Assembly (NCBI RefSeq): GCF_034376665.1
Contig: NZ_JAXMJI010000074.1
Location: 1 to 64,000, forward strand
DNA: 64,000 bases
Reading direction: 5' to 3'
Source: Allopontixanthobacter sp034376665
GTDB lineage: Bacteria > Pseudomonadota > Alphaproteobacteria > Sphingomonadales > Sphingomonadaceae
The notes beneath the pieces were generated by a model that worked only from the letters and a program-made list of their open reading frames with translations, ran no database searches and was not told the DNA's origin. Made by a program: the position numbers and the translations under genes. Shown in pieces: positions 53,093-62,092 of the stretch (its first letter is position 1; each line of letters opens with the position of its first letter).

Positions 53093-55087
53093 TTATTGAC
53101 CTAATGAAGGGCAGGTTAGGCGATCATTGAGTGGAAGGATTGCCAAATCTGAATGATCGTTTGTCGTAAGGCCAAAGCCGCGGGCAAACAGGTCTGACTG
53201 GACAGCAGTTTCTGGACAGGGATCACCTGGCCAGGCGAAGGGCAATCGGCCCGTAAACTCTGCGAAGGAGCCATTGTCTGACCGGCGCACCAGGACATCG
53301 GTAATCCCCGTCCCCTCGGTTCCTGGCAGCCAGGCCGCCACAAAGGCATCAGATAGATTCAATAGATCATTGATGTAAACCGGCCGACCCGAATACAGGA
53401 TGGAAATGACCGGCACTCCCCGACCGGACACGCGCTTAAGCACCGCCAGATCCTGCGGGAATCGCGCCGAATGCCGCATGGAGGCGGGGTAGGGAATGTC
53501 TCCCTTCATTTCCGCGTAGGGATCTTCAGCATGCACCGCGATCACAGCATCGTAAGCGGTCACATCAACCCCTATGCCGTCTTCGCTGAAATCGACACGC
53601 CCGGCGCTGCCCAAGGATTTCTGAAGCGCCGAGAGCATATCATCCGCGAGCGGATAATCACGATCGTCGGTGTCATCACCTTGCCAGGTCAGCGACCAGC
53701 CGCCAAGTTGCGGCGGCACTTTATCCGCAGCGCGGCCGACGAGAAGAATTTTCGAATCTGCAGCCAGCGGCAGCGGCGAATTTACTGTATTCTTCAAGAG
53801 CACCAGCGATTTTGAAACTGCCTCCCTTGCCGCATTGCGGGCATCGTCGCTGGCGAGGTCGGCTTCGGCTGAGGCAGGCGGGATCGGCGAGGTATCAAAC
53901 AAGCCGCTTCGCAGTTTCACTCGCATGATCCGGGTTACCGCATCATCGATGCGGCGCATCGGGATCGTGCCTTGCTCGACATCGGCAATGGTCTGTTCGA
54001 TAAATTGCTGCCAATCGTCGGGAACCATGATCATGTCGATCCCGGCATTGATCGCTTGCGGGCAATGAGTGCGGGTGCAGCCTTCAACCTGTTCGATGGC
54101 GTTCCAGTCCGACACGACAAAGCCGTCAAACCCGAGGCGGCCTTTCAGCACCTCGGTGATCAGCTCGCGATTTCCGTGCATCTTGCCCTGCGCCGCGCCC
54201 GTGCCGGAATCTCTCCAGCTGCTGTAGGATACCATTACCGTTTGCACCCCGGCATCGAGCGCGCCGACATAACCAGGAGCATGGATGCGGATCAGCTCTT
54301 CCTCCGTGGCGCGGGTTTCTCCCTGATCCTTGCCCAGCCAGGTGCCGCCATCGCCGATAAAATGCTTCGCCGACGCAATCGCACTGCTACCGTCGCTCAA
54401 ATTTCCCTGCATGGAATTGACGAAGGACGAGGCATATGCCCGGACGAGCGCCGGATCGGAGGAATAGCTTTCATAGGTCCGGCCCCAGCGGGGGTTTTGA
54501 ACTACCGCCAGTGTAGGGGCGAATATCCAGCTAATTCCGGTGGCTCTGACTTGCCTGGCGGTCAGACGCGCAATCCGGCCAACAAGTTCCGGATCACGCG
54601 CCGCGCCCAGTCCGATGTTATGCGGAAACAGCGTGGCCCGGAACACATTATTGTGCCCATGAACGGCATCGGTTCCCCAAATCACCGGAATTTTTACCTG
54701 CATGTCCGTCTTCAAAGACGCGTCATAATATCCCTTTGATAGCTCGATCCAATCAGCCGCGCTCGCGTGTTTATTATTTCCCGGCCAAGCGCCTCCTCCG
54801 TTAAGGACCGAACCGATATAATGCTGGCGAACCTGGTCGGGGGTAATCGACCTGATGTCTGCCTGGGTCATCTGCCCGATCTTCTGGCGCAAGTTCATGC
54901 CGGAAACGATGTGGGCGATGCGTTTTTCGATCTCCGCATCCTGATGGGCCGGCGCGATGCGTTCCGGCCATGGGGCCACAGAAGATAATTCTGTCTTGAG
55001 AAGTGATCCGGTACCCGCACATCCTGCCAGGGCAGAAATCGCGGCTACACCCGCGAGCACTCTTGAAAAACAGGAATTAACGAGCAC
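53093..55087 (-). CDS. GH3 beta-glucosidase, lipoprotein
   Basis: A 664-residue GH3 enzyme that removes glucose from beta-glucan oligosaccharides. A lipobox LAGVAAISALAGC fixes it to a membrane. The N-terminal TIM barrel has NPRWGRTYES and K-H-F-I-G-D-G-G-T, the nucleophile Asp in GFVVSDWNAIEQV, followed by the alpha/beta sandwich with DDARNAAREAVSKSLVLLKN. The start is the GTG at 55087 (MLVNSCFSR), preceded by AGGAGG at 6 bases; the upstream GTG 55108 would contain the ribosome site in the coding region. Confidence 0.91.
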   Translation of the reverse strand: MLVNSCFSRVLAGVAAISALAGCAGTGSLLKTELSSVAPWPERIAPAHQDAEIEKRIAHIVSGMNLRQKIGQMTQADIRSITPDQVRQHYIGSVLNGGGAWPGNNKHASAADWIELSKGYYDASLKTDMQVKIPVIWGTDAVHGHNNVFRATLFPHNIGLGAARDPELVGRIARLTARQVRATGISWIFAPTLAVVQNPRWGRTYESYSSDPALVRAYASSFVNSMQGNLSDGSSAIASAKHFIGDGGTWLGKDQGETRATEEELIRIHAPGYVGALDAGVQTVMVSYSSWRDSGTGAAQGKMHGNRELITEVLKGRLGFDGFVVSDWNAIEQVEGCTRTHCPQAINAGIDMIMVPDDWQQFIEQTIADVEQGTIPMRRIDDAVTRIMRVKLRSGLFDTSPIPPASAEADLASDDARNAAREAVSKSLVLLKNTVNSPLPLAADSKILLVGRAADKVPPQLGGWSLTWQGDDTDDRDYPLADDMLSALQKSLGSAGRVDFSEDGIGVDVTAYDAVIAVHAEDPYAEMKGDIPYPASMRHSARFPQDLAVLKRVSGRGVPVISILYSGRPVYINDLLNLSDAFVAAWLPGTEGTGITDVLVRRSDNGSFAEFTGRLPFAWPGDPCPETAVQSDLFARGFGLTTNDHSDLAILPLNDRLTCPSLGQ

Positions 55088-55193
55088 AATCGCCCTCCTA
55101 AAAACCACTAGCGATTTGATCCATTCGCAGCGCGGTCAATCCGCATCAGCACGAAACCGGAGGGCGGACTGAAATAGTCCGCCCTCTATCTCA

Positions 55194-58118
55194 CTAGAAG
55201 CGGTAATTCAGTCCGAGCAGGATCTGACGACCGTATTTTTCAATGGTTTCCGGCAGGAAACTACCATCCGCCGTTCTGGCCCCACCACCATCGACCCCTA
55301 TCCGGGTTCGATAAGCTGAATTGGTCAGATTGTTGACCTGCAACAGCACACCCAGACCTTCCAGCGACGAATCCGGCTGGAAAGTGTAGCCAATCTGCGC
55401 CGAGACATTCTTGTCTGCGAGAATTTCGGTCACCCCGCGAACAGCGAACAACTGGGTCACTTCACCCTTGAAGGCCGAACGATAGCGGTAGGCCGCACGG
55501 GCCTGGAAACCGTCCTTCTCGAAATAGCCCGTCACCGTATAGACCGTGCCCGACAGGCCTGGAATACGCGTTGCCTGACGCACTGTCGGATCGTCGCTGG
55601 CGATCGGGCGCAGGTTCGATTCTGTGTATGAATAGCTGCCGATGACCCCAAATCCGTCAAGCACTTTATGCAGCTGGCCGAAGCCGAGTGCCCCGCTGAG
55701 TTCGATCCCCTTTATAGTTCCGCCCTGACCGTTGGCCGGCTGGTCGATCTGCCCCAACGGGCTGACCGGCACACCTGGCGGAAGACCGTTTGGTTGGTTC
55801 GGGGTCTGCAGGGACGACGGCGGGATGGGAAGCCCGGTAAAATCGAACACCTGCCGCTGTGTGAAAATGTAGCTGTCGAGATCCTTGTAGAAACCGGCCA
55901 CACTAATGTAGCTCGTGCGATCTATATACCATTCATAGGCGAGATCGAGCGCCTTGGCTCGCCACGGTTCGAGCAAGGGATTCCCGCCCGAAGCTGACCA
56001 CAGGCCGGTTCTTTCTACACCGACAACACATGGCGTGGGAACCTGCGCAGTAGGGGTACAGGGGTTGCGAGGGAAATTCGGAATGAAGCTGGCCCGCATT
56101 TCGTCCATACGGGGACGCGCCATGACCTCGGCCGCTGCGAACCTGATCCGATGGCCGCCGCCAAGCTCGTAGATCAGATTGAGGCTGGGCAGGACATCCC
56201 AGTATTGCTTACTGACTGTGACCGGGTTGACGACCCGCGGGGTAAGCGTAGCATTGATCACGCTGCCGTTCGATTCCTGCCGCTGATTTACTGCCTGCAG
56301 ACCGATATTTCCACGCAAATTGCCCGAATTGAATGTCGCTTTGGCCCTTAAGGTCAGGACCTCTTCATCGATCTTCCATGCCTTGTCGAAGGTGGAGTTG
56401 TTGATGAAGTCGATCTTGTCGTAGTATTTTGGCAGCGCCGTGCGCAGATCGACTGCGAGCACATCCCCAAAACCCGCAAAGTCAAGCGAGGTCGGCTCCA
56501 CCAGGTCGGCCGCATCGACCAGGGTTTGCAGACGGCCATTCTTTAGCATGAGATCGAATTCATCGACACGCTTGCTCTTGGTCCGCTTCGTGAAGTTCGC
56601 GCCAACGTCGAACTGCTCGAAAAAGCCCTCGAGGTCATATTCGAACCCGAGATCAAGCGCGAATACCTCTTCTTTGACGTGCGGCTCCTTGGTCTGCCCG
56701 TCATGGCCCCATCCACCCCAGGGCGCGCGGTCACCAAGCGAGACTTGTGATGCGTCACTGTAATCAAGCCCTTCGCTGTAGGTCGGAAAACCCCCATCGA
56801 GCACTTCAGTGATATCGAAATCGATATTGTCGAACACGCGATTGGCGTTCTGCGTTACATTGGTCGCGCAGCAACCAAATCCAGCGTAAGTTTCGGTAAT
56901 TCTCTCGTCACGGGTGTTTCTCGAATAAGACAAGTCGCCAATGAAGCGCAACCGGTCGGTCATATTGAATTCAGCATTAAGGCCGCCCGAGAACAGGTCG
57001 TCATCACGGGTATTGTAATCGTTGCGGAGCTGCGGTGCCACGCCCGTGACCGTGCCGGAAACCCCCACCAGCGACCCGCCGATGTCTGCAGTTTCCACAT
57101 TGGTGAAATTCTGATTGTCGGCCCACACGTTTGAGAACCACTGCGCGCCGCGAGTAACCTCGCGCTGTTCGAACCGGGAGTAATAAAGATCAGTCGTCAG
57201 ATGGACGCTGTCGCTCGGCTCCCATTCAAGAATGCCGATTGCAGCTGCTCGCTTGTTCGAACGAGAAGTTGCAAAAATTTCCTGTCCATTGAGAAACAAG
57301 GCGGTATCCGCCGAATCCGGGGATATTCGGTCGCGGCGGCTCTGGTCCCCGCCGAAGCTTTCATAGCCATAAGCCTTGTAATGTCGGTTCGAAGACGGTG
57401 AATCAAGATAGGCGATCCCCAGCGCCCAGCCAAGCGTGCCTGCATCATTCTGGTCGATATAGCTGCCGCTGGCCCGGAAACCGTAATTGCGAATATCATC
57501 ATTCAACTGGCCGCCGGAATTGACCTCACCGCGAAGGTTGAGGGCAATCGCCTGCTTGCCATATGCCAACGGCCGCACTGTTCGCATGTCAACGGTACCC
57601 GAAAGTCCCATCCCCGCGATGCTGGCATCAGGAGTCTTGTAAACGACAACGCTAGACAACAGTTCGGAAGGATATTGATCAAACTCAACACCGCGATTGT
57701 CGCCGGAACTAGCCTGTTGCCTGCCATTCAGCAGAGTGGTGGAGAAATCAGGTGCCATGCCCCGGATGGAAATGACCTGAGCGCGGCCGTTGACACGCTG
57801 CGTGGTGAGGCCCGGAAGGCGCGAAATTGACTCGGCGATTGATACGTCTGGGAGTTTGCCGATGTCTTCGGCCGAGACCGCCTCGACGATCGAGAGCGCT
57901 TCGCGTTTCGTATTCAGTGATTCCGCCAAGCCGGCTCGAATACCCGTGACAACAATCGCGCTCTCGTCCGTGTCGGAGATCGCCTCTTCTTCCGACTGTG
58001 ACGTTTCGTTGGCGTCTTGTGCATACACTACGTTCGGCAGTGAAACAGCAAGTGCAAGTACAGACGTTGTCAACCCAAGTGTGAAAACGCGACTCGAAGA
58101 GCCAGTTTGAATCTTCAT
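55194..58118 (-). CDS. TonB-dependent outer-membrane receptor
   Basis: A 974-residue TonB-dependent receptor for carbohydrate uptake. A signal peptide (residues 1-34) precedes a short acidic segment, then the plug domain (SEDIGKLPDVSIAESISRLPGLTTQRVNGRAQVISIRGMAPDFS) and a 22-strand beta barrel ending in the required aromatic residue (LGLNYRF). The N-terminal extension looks like a TonB-box segment (TDESAIVVTG). The size and the L-P-D-x-S-I-A-E-S-I-S-R-L-P-G plug motif match the large carbohydrate receptors of Caulobacter and sphingomonads. A GGAGGG site precedes the ATG. It is the first gene of the minus-strand operon with GH3, halogenase, GH30 and the permease. Confidence 0.93.
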   Translation of the reverse strand: MKIQTGSSSRVFTLGLTTSVLALAVSLPNVVYAQDANETSQSEEEAISDTDESAIVVTGIRAGLAESLNTKREALSIVEAVSAEDIGKLPDVSIAESISRLPGLTTQRVNGRAQVISIRGMAPDFSTTLLNGRQQASSGDNRGVEFDQYPSELLSSVVVYKTPDASIAGMGLSGTVDMRTVRPLAYGKQAIALNLRGEVNSGGQLNDDIRNYGFRASGSYIDQNDAGTLGWALGIAYLDSPSSNRHYKAYGYESFGGDQSRRDRISPDSADTALFLNGQEIFATSRSNKRAAAIGILEWEPSDSVHLTTDLYYSRFEQREVTRGAQWFSNVWADNQNFTNVETADIGGSLVGVSGTVTGVAPQLRNDYNTRDDDLFSGGLNAEFNMTDRLRFIGDLSYSRNTRDERITETYAGFGCCATNVTQNANRVFDNIDFDITEVLDGGFPTYSEGLDYSDASQVSLGDRAPWGGWGHDGQTKEPHVKEEVFALDLGFEYDLEGFFEQFDVGANFTKRTKSKRVDEFDLMLKNGRLQTLVDAADLVEPTSLDFAGFGDVLAVDLRTALPKYYDKIDFINNSTFDKAWKIDEEVLTLRAKATFNSGNLRGNIGLQAVNQRQESNGSVINATLTPRVVNPVTVSKQYWDVLPSLNLIYELGGGHRIRFAAAEVMARPRMDEMRASFIPNFPRNPCTPTAQVPTPCVVGVERTGLWSASGGNPLLEPWRAKALDLAYEWYIDRTSYISVAGFYKDLDSYIFTQRQVFDFTGLPIPPSSLQTPNQPNGLPPGVPVSPLGQIDQPANGQGGTIKGIELSGALGFGQLHKVLDGFGVIGSYSYTESNLRPIASDDPTVRQATRIPGLSGTVYTVTGYFEKDGFQARAAYRYRSAFKGEVTQLFAVRGVTEILADKNVSAQIGYTFQPDSSLEGLGVLLQVNNLTNSAYRTRIGVDGGGARTADGSFLPETIEKYGRQILLGLNYRF

Positions 58119-58209
58119 TTATCCCTCCCATTTCAGGATTTTTATCCTGATTTACAGCTCCCTGAACTGACTTCGTCCGAAACATAACGAAACCAGATTC
58201 CAGCGCTTA

Positions 58210-58223
58210 TGGAAGCGCTCTCA
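58210..58223. promoter_or_regulatory. LacI-type operator, copy 2
   Basis: TGGAAGCGCTCTCA, 11-12 of 14 bases of the consensus, within the TonB-receptor promoter region, with an overlapping AGCGCTTATGG half-site just before it (58202-58212). Confidence 0.6.
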
Positions 58224-58251
58224 TTCTCATTGGCAAATCTGATATGTGGTG

Positions 58252-59334
58252 TCAACCAGATATTGGAAGCGCTTCCAAGGACGGCGGGACGGAGATTTTG
58301 GAGGTGGATCCTCTTTCAACCAATTGAAAGGACACCAGATGCGCTTCGGCGACACGAGTGGTTGAACCATTTTCCCGCATGACATCAGCAATCAGCAATT
58401 CGACCGCCTTCGAGCCGATCAAACGAAGAGGCTGATGGATCGTGGTGAGGGGTGGCCAGACAATCTGAGACACGGGGGTATCGTCAAAACCCGTGATCGA
58501 CAGATCCGCCGGGACGATCAAGCCTAACCGATGAGCCGTAAACAGCGCACCTGCCGCCATGTCATCATTAGCACAGACGAGCGCGGTTGGCCTATCGTTC
58601 CGAGAGAGCAGCCCTTCAGCCTGGTCGATACCGGATTTGAAAGTGAAATTTCCGTCAGCAACTTCAATAATCTGATCACTGTGCCCCGCGTTATCCAAAG
58701 CTTCGAGAAATCCCTCAAGCCTCAGCGCTGCAGATTTGTGATCAAGCGGCCCGGTGATGAATCCGAAACGCCGATGGCCCTGCAGTAGGAGATAGACCCC
58801 CAGTTCAAGCCCGGCCTGCCGATCATCGATCCCCACTGAACAGGACAAGTGCCGCGCATCCGGTCCGGCCGAAACCAGAACAAAAGGAAAGCCTTTGCTC
58901 TGCAAGGCCTGGATTAATTCGTGATCATCACAAAAAGGAGGCGTCAAAACCAGCCCATCGCTTCTACCGTCATCCGCCAAGGCAAGGATGCTTGAACGGT
59001 AGCTTTGTTTCGCAGGGTCCAGAGTATGGGTGACAAGACCGTATCCCTGTTCATTGCAGGCACGAATAGCCCCTAGTTCAACCGCAGAGTGATAATAACT
59101 GTTCGGCTCTGCTTCTGCGTCCGCCGCAAAGACAAGCGCCAGGATCCGGCTTGCTCCACTTGCAAGTTGCCTCGCCTGCTGATTGACTTGATAGTTAAGG
59201 GCACTAACCGCCTGTATGACCCGTTCGCGCGCACGTTTGCTGGTATTGGGACTGGAATTCAGCACCCGTGATACGGTCGCGCGCGCCACCCCGGCCATCT
59301 TGGCCACATCATCGATTGTCGGCTTCTTGTCCAA
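58252..59334 (-). CDS. LacI-family transcriptional regulator
   Basis: A 360-residue repressor. The helix-turn-helix with hinge is at residues 5-26 (TIDDVAKMAGVARATVSRVLN), followed by a periplasmic-binding-protein-like ligand domain with the family's NDDMAAGALFTA and T-G-F-D-D-T-P blocks. Its ligand would be a glycan breakdown product. The perfect operator at 58263 lies in its own final codons (S-L-E-A-L-P), and further copies lie at the promoters of the flanking genes. Start ATG is 59334. Confidence 0.92.
   Translation of the reverse strand: MDKKPTIDDVAKMAGVARATVSRVLNSSPNTSKRARERVIQAVSALNYQVNQQARQLASGASRILALVFAADAEAEPNSYYHSAVELGAIRACNEQGYGLVTHTLDPAKQSYRSSILALADDGRSDGLVLTPPFCDDHELIQALQSKGFPFVLVSAGPDARHLSCSVGIDDRQAGLELGVYLLLQGHRRFGFITGPLDHKSAALRLEGFLEALDNAGHSDQIIEVADGNFTFKSGIDQAEGLLSRNDRPTALVCANDDMAAGALFTAHRLGLIVPADLSITGFDDTPVSQIVWPPLTTIHQPLRLIGSKAVELLIADVMRENGSTTRVAEAHLVSFQLVERGSTSKISVPPSLEALPISG
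58263..58278. promoter_or_regulatory. LacI-type operator, copy 3 (perfect palindrome, inside lacI)
   Basis: TTGGAAGCGCTTCCAA is a 16-bp perfect palindrome; it is coding sequence for the C-terminus of the LacI protein. Its centre is about 53 bp from copy 2, near five helical turns, which would suit looping in front of the TonB receptor. Confidence 0.75.
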
Positions 59335-59489
59335 TTCTCTCGCTCTAAATATCTTTAGTTAGATGTTGATTTTCACGTCGCTTTATCTAGAGCGGCCCAG
59401 GCTGGCAAATCTGGAGCCCCGTTTAAGTCTGACAAATTGGGGCACTCTCGTGAGCGTCGATTGGGTTGATAGATAAATTTGCAGCTATA

Positions 59490-59503
59490 TGGAAGCGCTT
59501 CCC
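59490..59503. promoter_or_regulatory. LacI-type operator, copy 4
   Basis: TGGAAGCGCTTCCC, 13 of 14 bases of the consensus, 45 bp before the start of the cupin gene 59548. Confidence 0.72.
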
Positions 59504-59547
59504 ATGCACTCACTTTATCATTAGGCTTGGCCGAAAGGAGCAGACTG

Positions 59548-60552
59548 ATGCCGACCCCCGTCAAGGAAGTGGACCCGGGCGAACTGGGCAGTCTTGCAGC
59601 GCGGGCTGACGAACGGCTGGAGCCGGCGGTTACACGCGGCCTTGCAGTTGAATTTCCTGTTGTCAGAGCTGCCGTCCAAGGCGATCAGGCATTGCTGCAA
59701 TATTTGTCGGAATTGGTCCTGCCGGTCGAAGTCCAAGCCCTACATGCACCCGCAGTTGCAAGAGGCAAATTTGGTTACAGCGACGATCTGAAATCCTTCA
59801 ATTTCTCAAAGCGGATTATTGGCTTTGGAGATTTCGTCAGCGAACTCCTCGAACCGCCCCTTCCTGAAGAGGCGATTGCGGTCCAGGGTATCCGTGTCCG
59901 CGAGGCGGCGCCACGATTCACCGAAGAAAATGCGCTCATCTGCGCGCCTGCGGGCGGCGAGTACAGGCTTTGGCTTGGAACCCGCGCCGAGGTCGCAATC
60001 CACTGCGATCCGGTGCCGAATATTGCCTATGTCGCTGGTGGGAACAGGCGGTTCACTCTCTTCCCGCCAGAGGAGATCGGAAACCTCTATCTCGGGCCAT
60101 TCGATCCAGTACCCAATGGAACACAAATTTCCCTGGCTGACCCTCTGGAACCCGATCACTCGCGCTATCCAAGATTTGGCGGTGCACTGGCAAGGTCGCT
60201 CTTCGCCGATCTTGAGCCCGGCGATGCCATTTTCATCCCCACCGGCTGGTATCATCATGTGCAGGCTCTTTCGCCGATCAACCTACTGGTGAACTACTGG
60301 TGGCAAAGTGACGGCGCGAGACCGTCGCCCTGGGACGCGCTAATGCACGGCTTTATGGCGCTGCGCGGCCTCTCTCCCGCAGACAAGCGCGTTTGGCGGG
60401 CCATGTTTGCGCATTACATCTTTGAGGAAAGCGGCGATTCAGGGTCACATATTCCGCCGCACAGCCGCGGGATACTTAGCCGCCCGACGCCGGAAACAGT
60501 AGCGGCCATGCGCAAGTCGATTGTTCGTTCGCTAACGAGTCTGAATCCATGA
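59548..60552 (+). CDS. Cupin-like/JmjC-type (cupin_8) protein, second copy
   Basis: A 334-residue beta-helix protein related to the one at 46778. The metal motif is H-x-D in AIHCDPVPNIAYVAGGNRRFTLFPPEE and a second His is in FIPTGWYHHVQAL. A Fe/2-oxoglutarate hydroxylase role is possible; the 2-oxoglutarate ligand is not proven. ATG 59548 has AAAGGAG at good spacing and an upstream LacI operator, so it belongs to the same regulon although on the opposite strand. Downstream at 70 bp is the DUF6445 gene. Confidence 0.83.
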   Translation: MPTPVKEVDPGELGSLAARADERLEPAVTRGLAVEFPVVRAAVQGDQALLQYLSELVLPVEVQALHAPAVARGKFGYSDDLKSFNFSKRIIGFGDFVSELLEPPLPEEAIAVQGIRVREAAPRFTEENALICAPAGGEYRLWLGTRAEVAIHCDPVPNIAYVAGGNRRFTLFPPEEIGNLYLGPFDPVPNGTQISLADPLEPDHSRYPRFGGALARSLFADLEPGDAIFIPTGWYHHVQALSPINLLVNYWWQSDGARPSPWDALMHGFMALRGLSPADKRVWRAMFAHYIFEESGDSGSHIPPHSRGILSRPTPETVAAMRKSIVRSLTSLNP

Positions 60553-60622
60553 ATTTCGCCAAGGACCGCTTTTGTCATCGCGTCCTTGTGCAGGAATTGC
60601 CGGCCTGCCTCCGGCCCAATCG

Positions 60623-61315
60623 ATGACCGCCAAGCCGCACGTCAAGGTCATCGAGCTGCCTGGGGCAGACTGCCCTGTCGCCATTATCGACGGATTCGCA
60701 ACGGCACCGGAGCGATGGCGTCAAGAAGCCGCAGGCGATAATGATGGCGATGGCTACGCATTTCGCGGTGATTTCTACCCGGGGAAAAGAAAACCGGTTG
60801 GACCAGCCTATTTTCAAGACGTCGGCGCACGCCTCGGCATGATTGTGCAGTCGGTATTCGGATGCTCACGGGCTCTTAAGATCGATCGTGCGCTCTATTC
60901 TATAGTAAGCACGCCTGATGCGCAGCTTTCGCCCGCGCAGAGGATCCCGCATATTGACGATGTGGCCACTGACTCCTTTGCGATGGTTCACTATCTGGCA
61001 CACTCTGCCTTCGGGGGAACGGCATTTTACCGTCATCGAAGTACGGGCCTTGCCCGGATCCCGGTGCATAGGCATGCGGAATACCTTCACTCTCTGGAGC
61101 ATGATTTTGCAGTACACGGGCATCCCCGCCCAGATTATATCAAAGGGGCGACATCCATCTTCGACCAGATTTTCTCTGTGGAGTTCGCGTTTAATCGCGC
61201 AATCATCTATCCAGGTAATCTGCTGCATTGTTCGGTGGTTCCAGGTGCAATCCGCCATCCCGATAGTCCCGCCATAGGTCGGTTGACGATTGCGGCCTTT
61301 TTTCGCGCAAGCTGA
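60623..61315 (+). CDS. DUF6445-family protein (2OG-Fe oxygenase-like)
   Basis: A 230-residue protein. The conserved P-H-I-D-D...Y-L-A...GGTAFYRH..Y-P-G-N-L-L-H arrangement (H-x-D ... H) is that of prolyl-4-hydroxylase-like Fe/2-oxoglutarate oxygenases and of DUF6445 proteins, which are often neighbours of tryptophan-halogenase-like genes. Function unknown. ATG 60623 (MTAKPHVKV) is chosen; the preceding TTG frame extends to 60572 without similarity and there is no strong Shine-Dalgarno. Confidence 0.75.
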   Translation: MTAKPHVKVIELPGADCPVAIIDGFATAPERWRQEAAGDNDGDGYAFRGDFYPGKRKPVGPAYFQDVGARLGMIVQSVFGCSRALKIDRALYSIVSTPDAQLSPAQRIPHIDDVATDSFAMVHYLAHSAFGGTAFYRHRSTGLARIPVHRHAEYLHSLEHDFAVHGHPRPDYIKGATSIFDQIFSVEFAFNRAIIYPGNLLHCSVVPGAIRHPDSPAIGRLTIAAFFRAS

Positions 61316-61677
61316 AAAAACCAAGGGGTTGCCGGAGTGTATCCAGCGTCCTGCGCGCTGGATACGCAGCGATGCCAGAAGAGTAAGAACCGAGTGCTTG
61401 TCGCACCTGACTTGAAAGGCGTTCCATGTGAAAAACCAGCTGCCACGGCCTCTGGGTATGCCTGCCATTTTGTCGTGTCTGGTACGGCCGGTTTTTCGCG
61501 CATGCGCCGACTAGCTGCCGATAGGCTCAAACAAGGGCAGAGCGACGGCATACGCCGACAAAGCGGTCATTTCCAGCCTCATTCTTCTCACCTGAAACCT
61601 GATGGGGTGGACGCCCCCCCGACGGCATCGATGTGCCATAATGGAGATGTTTAAACACCATTAGTAAGGAGGCGTCC
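61316..61677. other. Gene-free junction, right edge of island
   Basis: 362 bp with no credible gene between DUF6445 and the IS110 fragment. It contains repeat copy B (61546-61599), the 13-mer GTACGGCCGGTTT at 61492 that opposes copy A's start, and the left end of the IS110 element (GGACGCC at 61610 mirrored by GGCGTCC at 61670). Confidence 0.6.
61546..61599 (-). repeat. Degenerate dispersed repeat, copy B (right flank of island)
   Basis: Same orientation as copy A; about 43 of 54 positions agree by eye and they share the exact 18-mer TTCTTCTCACCTGAAACC (61582-61599). A and B therefore form direct repeats bracketing about 17 kb. Confidence 0.75.
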
Positions 61678-62092
61678 GTGTCAGATGTTAGCATAATTGG
61701 TCTGGCTATCGCAAAGAACGTTTTTCATGCTCATGGCGCCGATGGGCGCGGCGCGATGGTTTTCAGTCGCAAGCTGACGAGAGGCAAGCTGCTTGATTTC
61801 TTCGCCGGTCAGCCGGCGTGCACGGTCGTGCTCGAAGCGTGCGGCGGCGCGCATCACTGGGCGCGCCAGCTGCAGGCCATGGGTCACGATGTGCGGCTCA
61901 TCCCGCCAGCCTACGTGAGGCCGTTCGTGAAGCGGAACAAGAACGATGCGATCGATGCCGAGGCGATCTGCGAGGCAGCGCAGCGCCCTGGCATGCGCTT
62001 CGTTGCGGTAAAGACCGAAGAGCAGCAGGCCGCAGGGCTCGTGTTCCGCACGCGCGATCTGGTGGTGCGTTAGCGCACCCAGCTCATCAATG
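61678..62092 (+). pseudogene. IS110-family transposase fragment
   Basis: The N-terminal DEDD (RuvC-like) domain of an IS110 transposase. It starts with GTG after AAGGAGG. The normally invariant Asp of I-G-L-D-I-A-K-N is Ala here (GLAIAKN), E-A-C-G-G-A-H-H-W-A and K-N-D-A-I-D-A-E are kept. An in-frame TAG follows L-V-V-R where family members have Gln (R-Q-R-T-Q-L-I-N), and after ~6 further matching residues the similarity stops. The C-terminal transposase_20 part is missing. The copy is dead on three counts. Confidence 0.85.
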
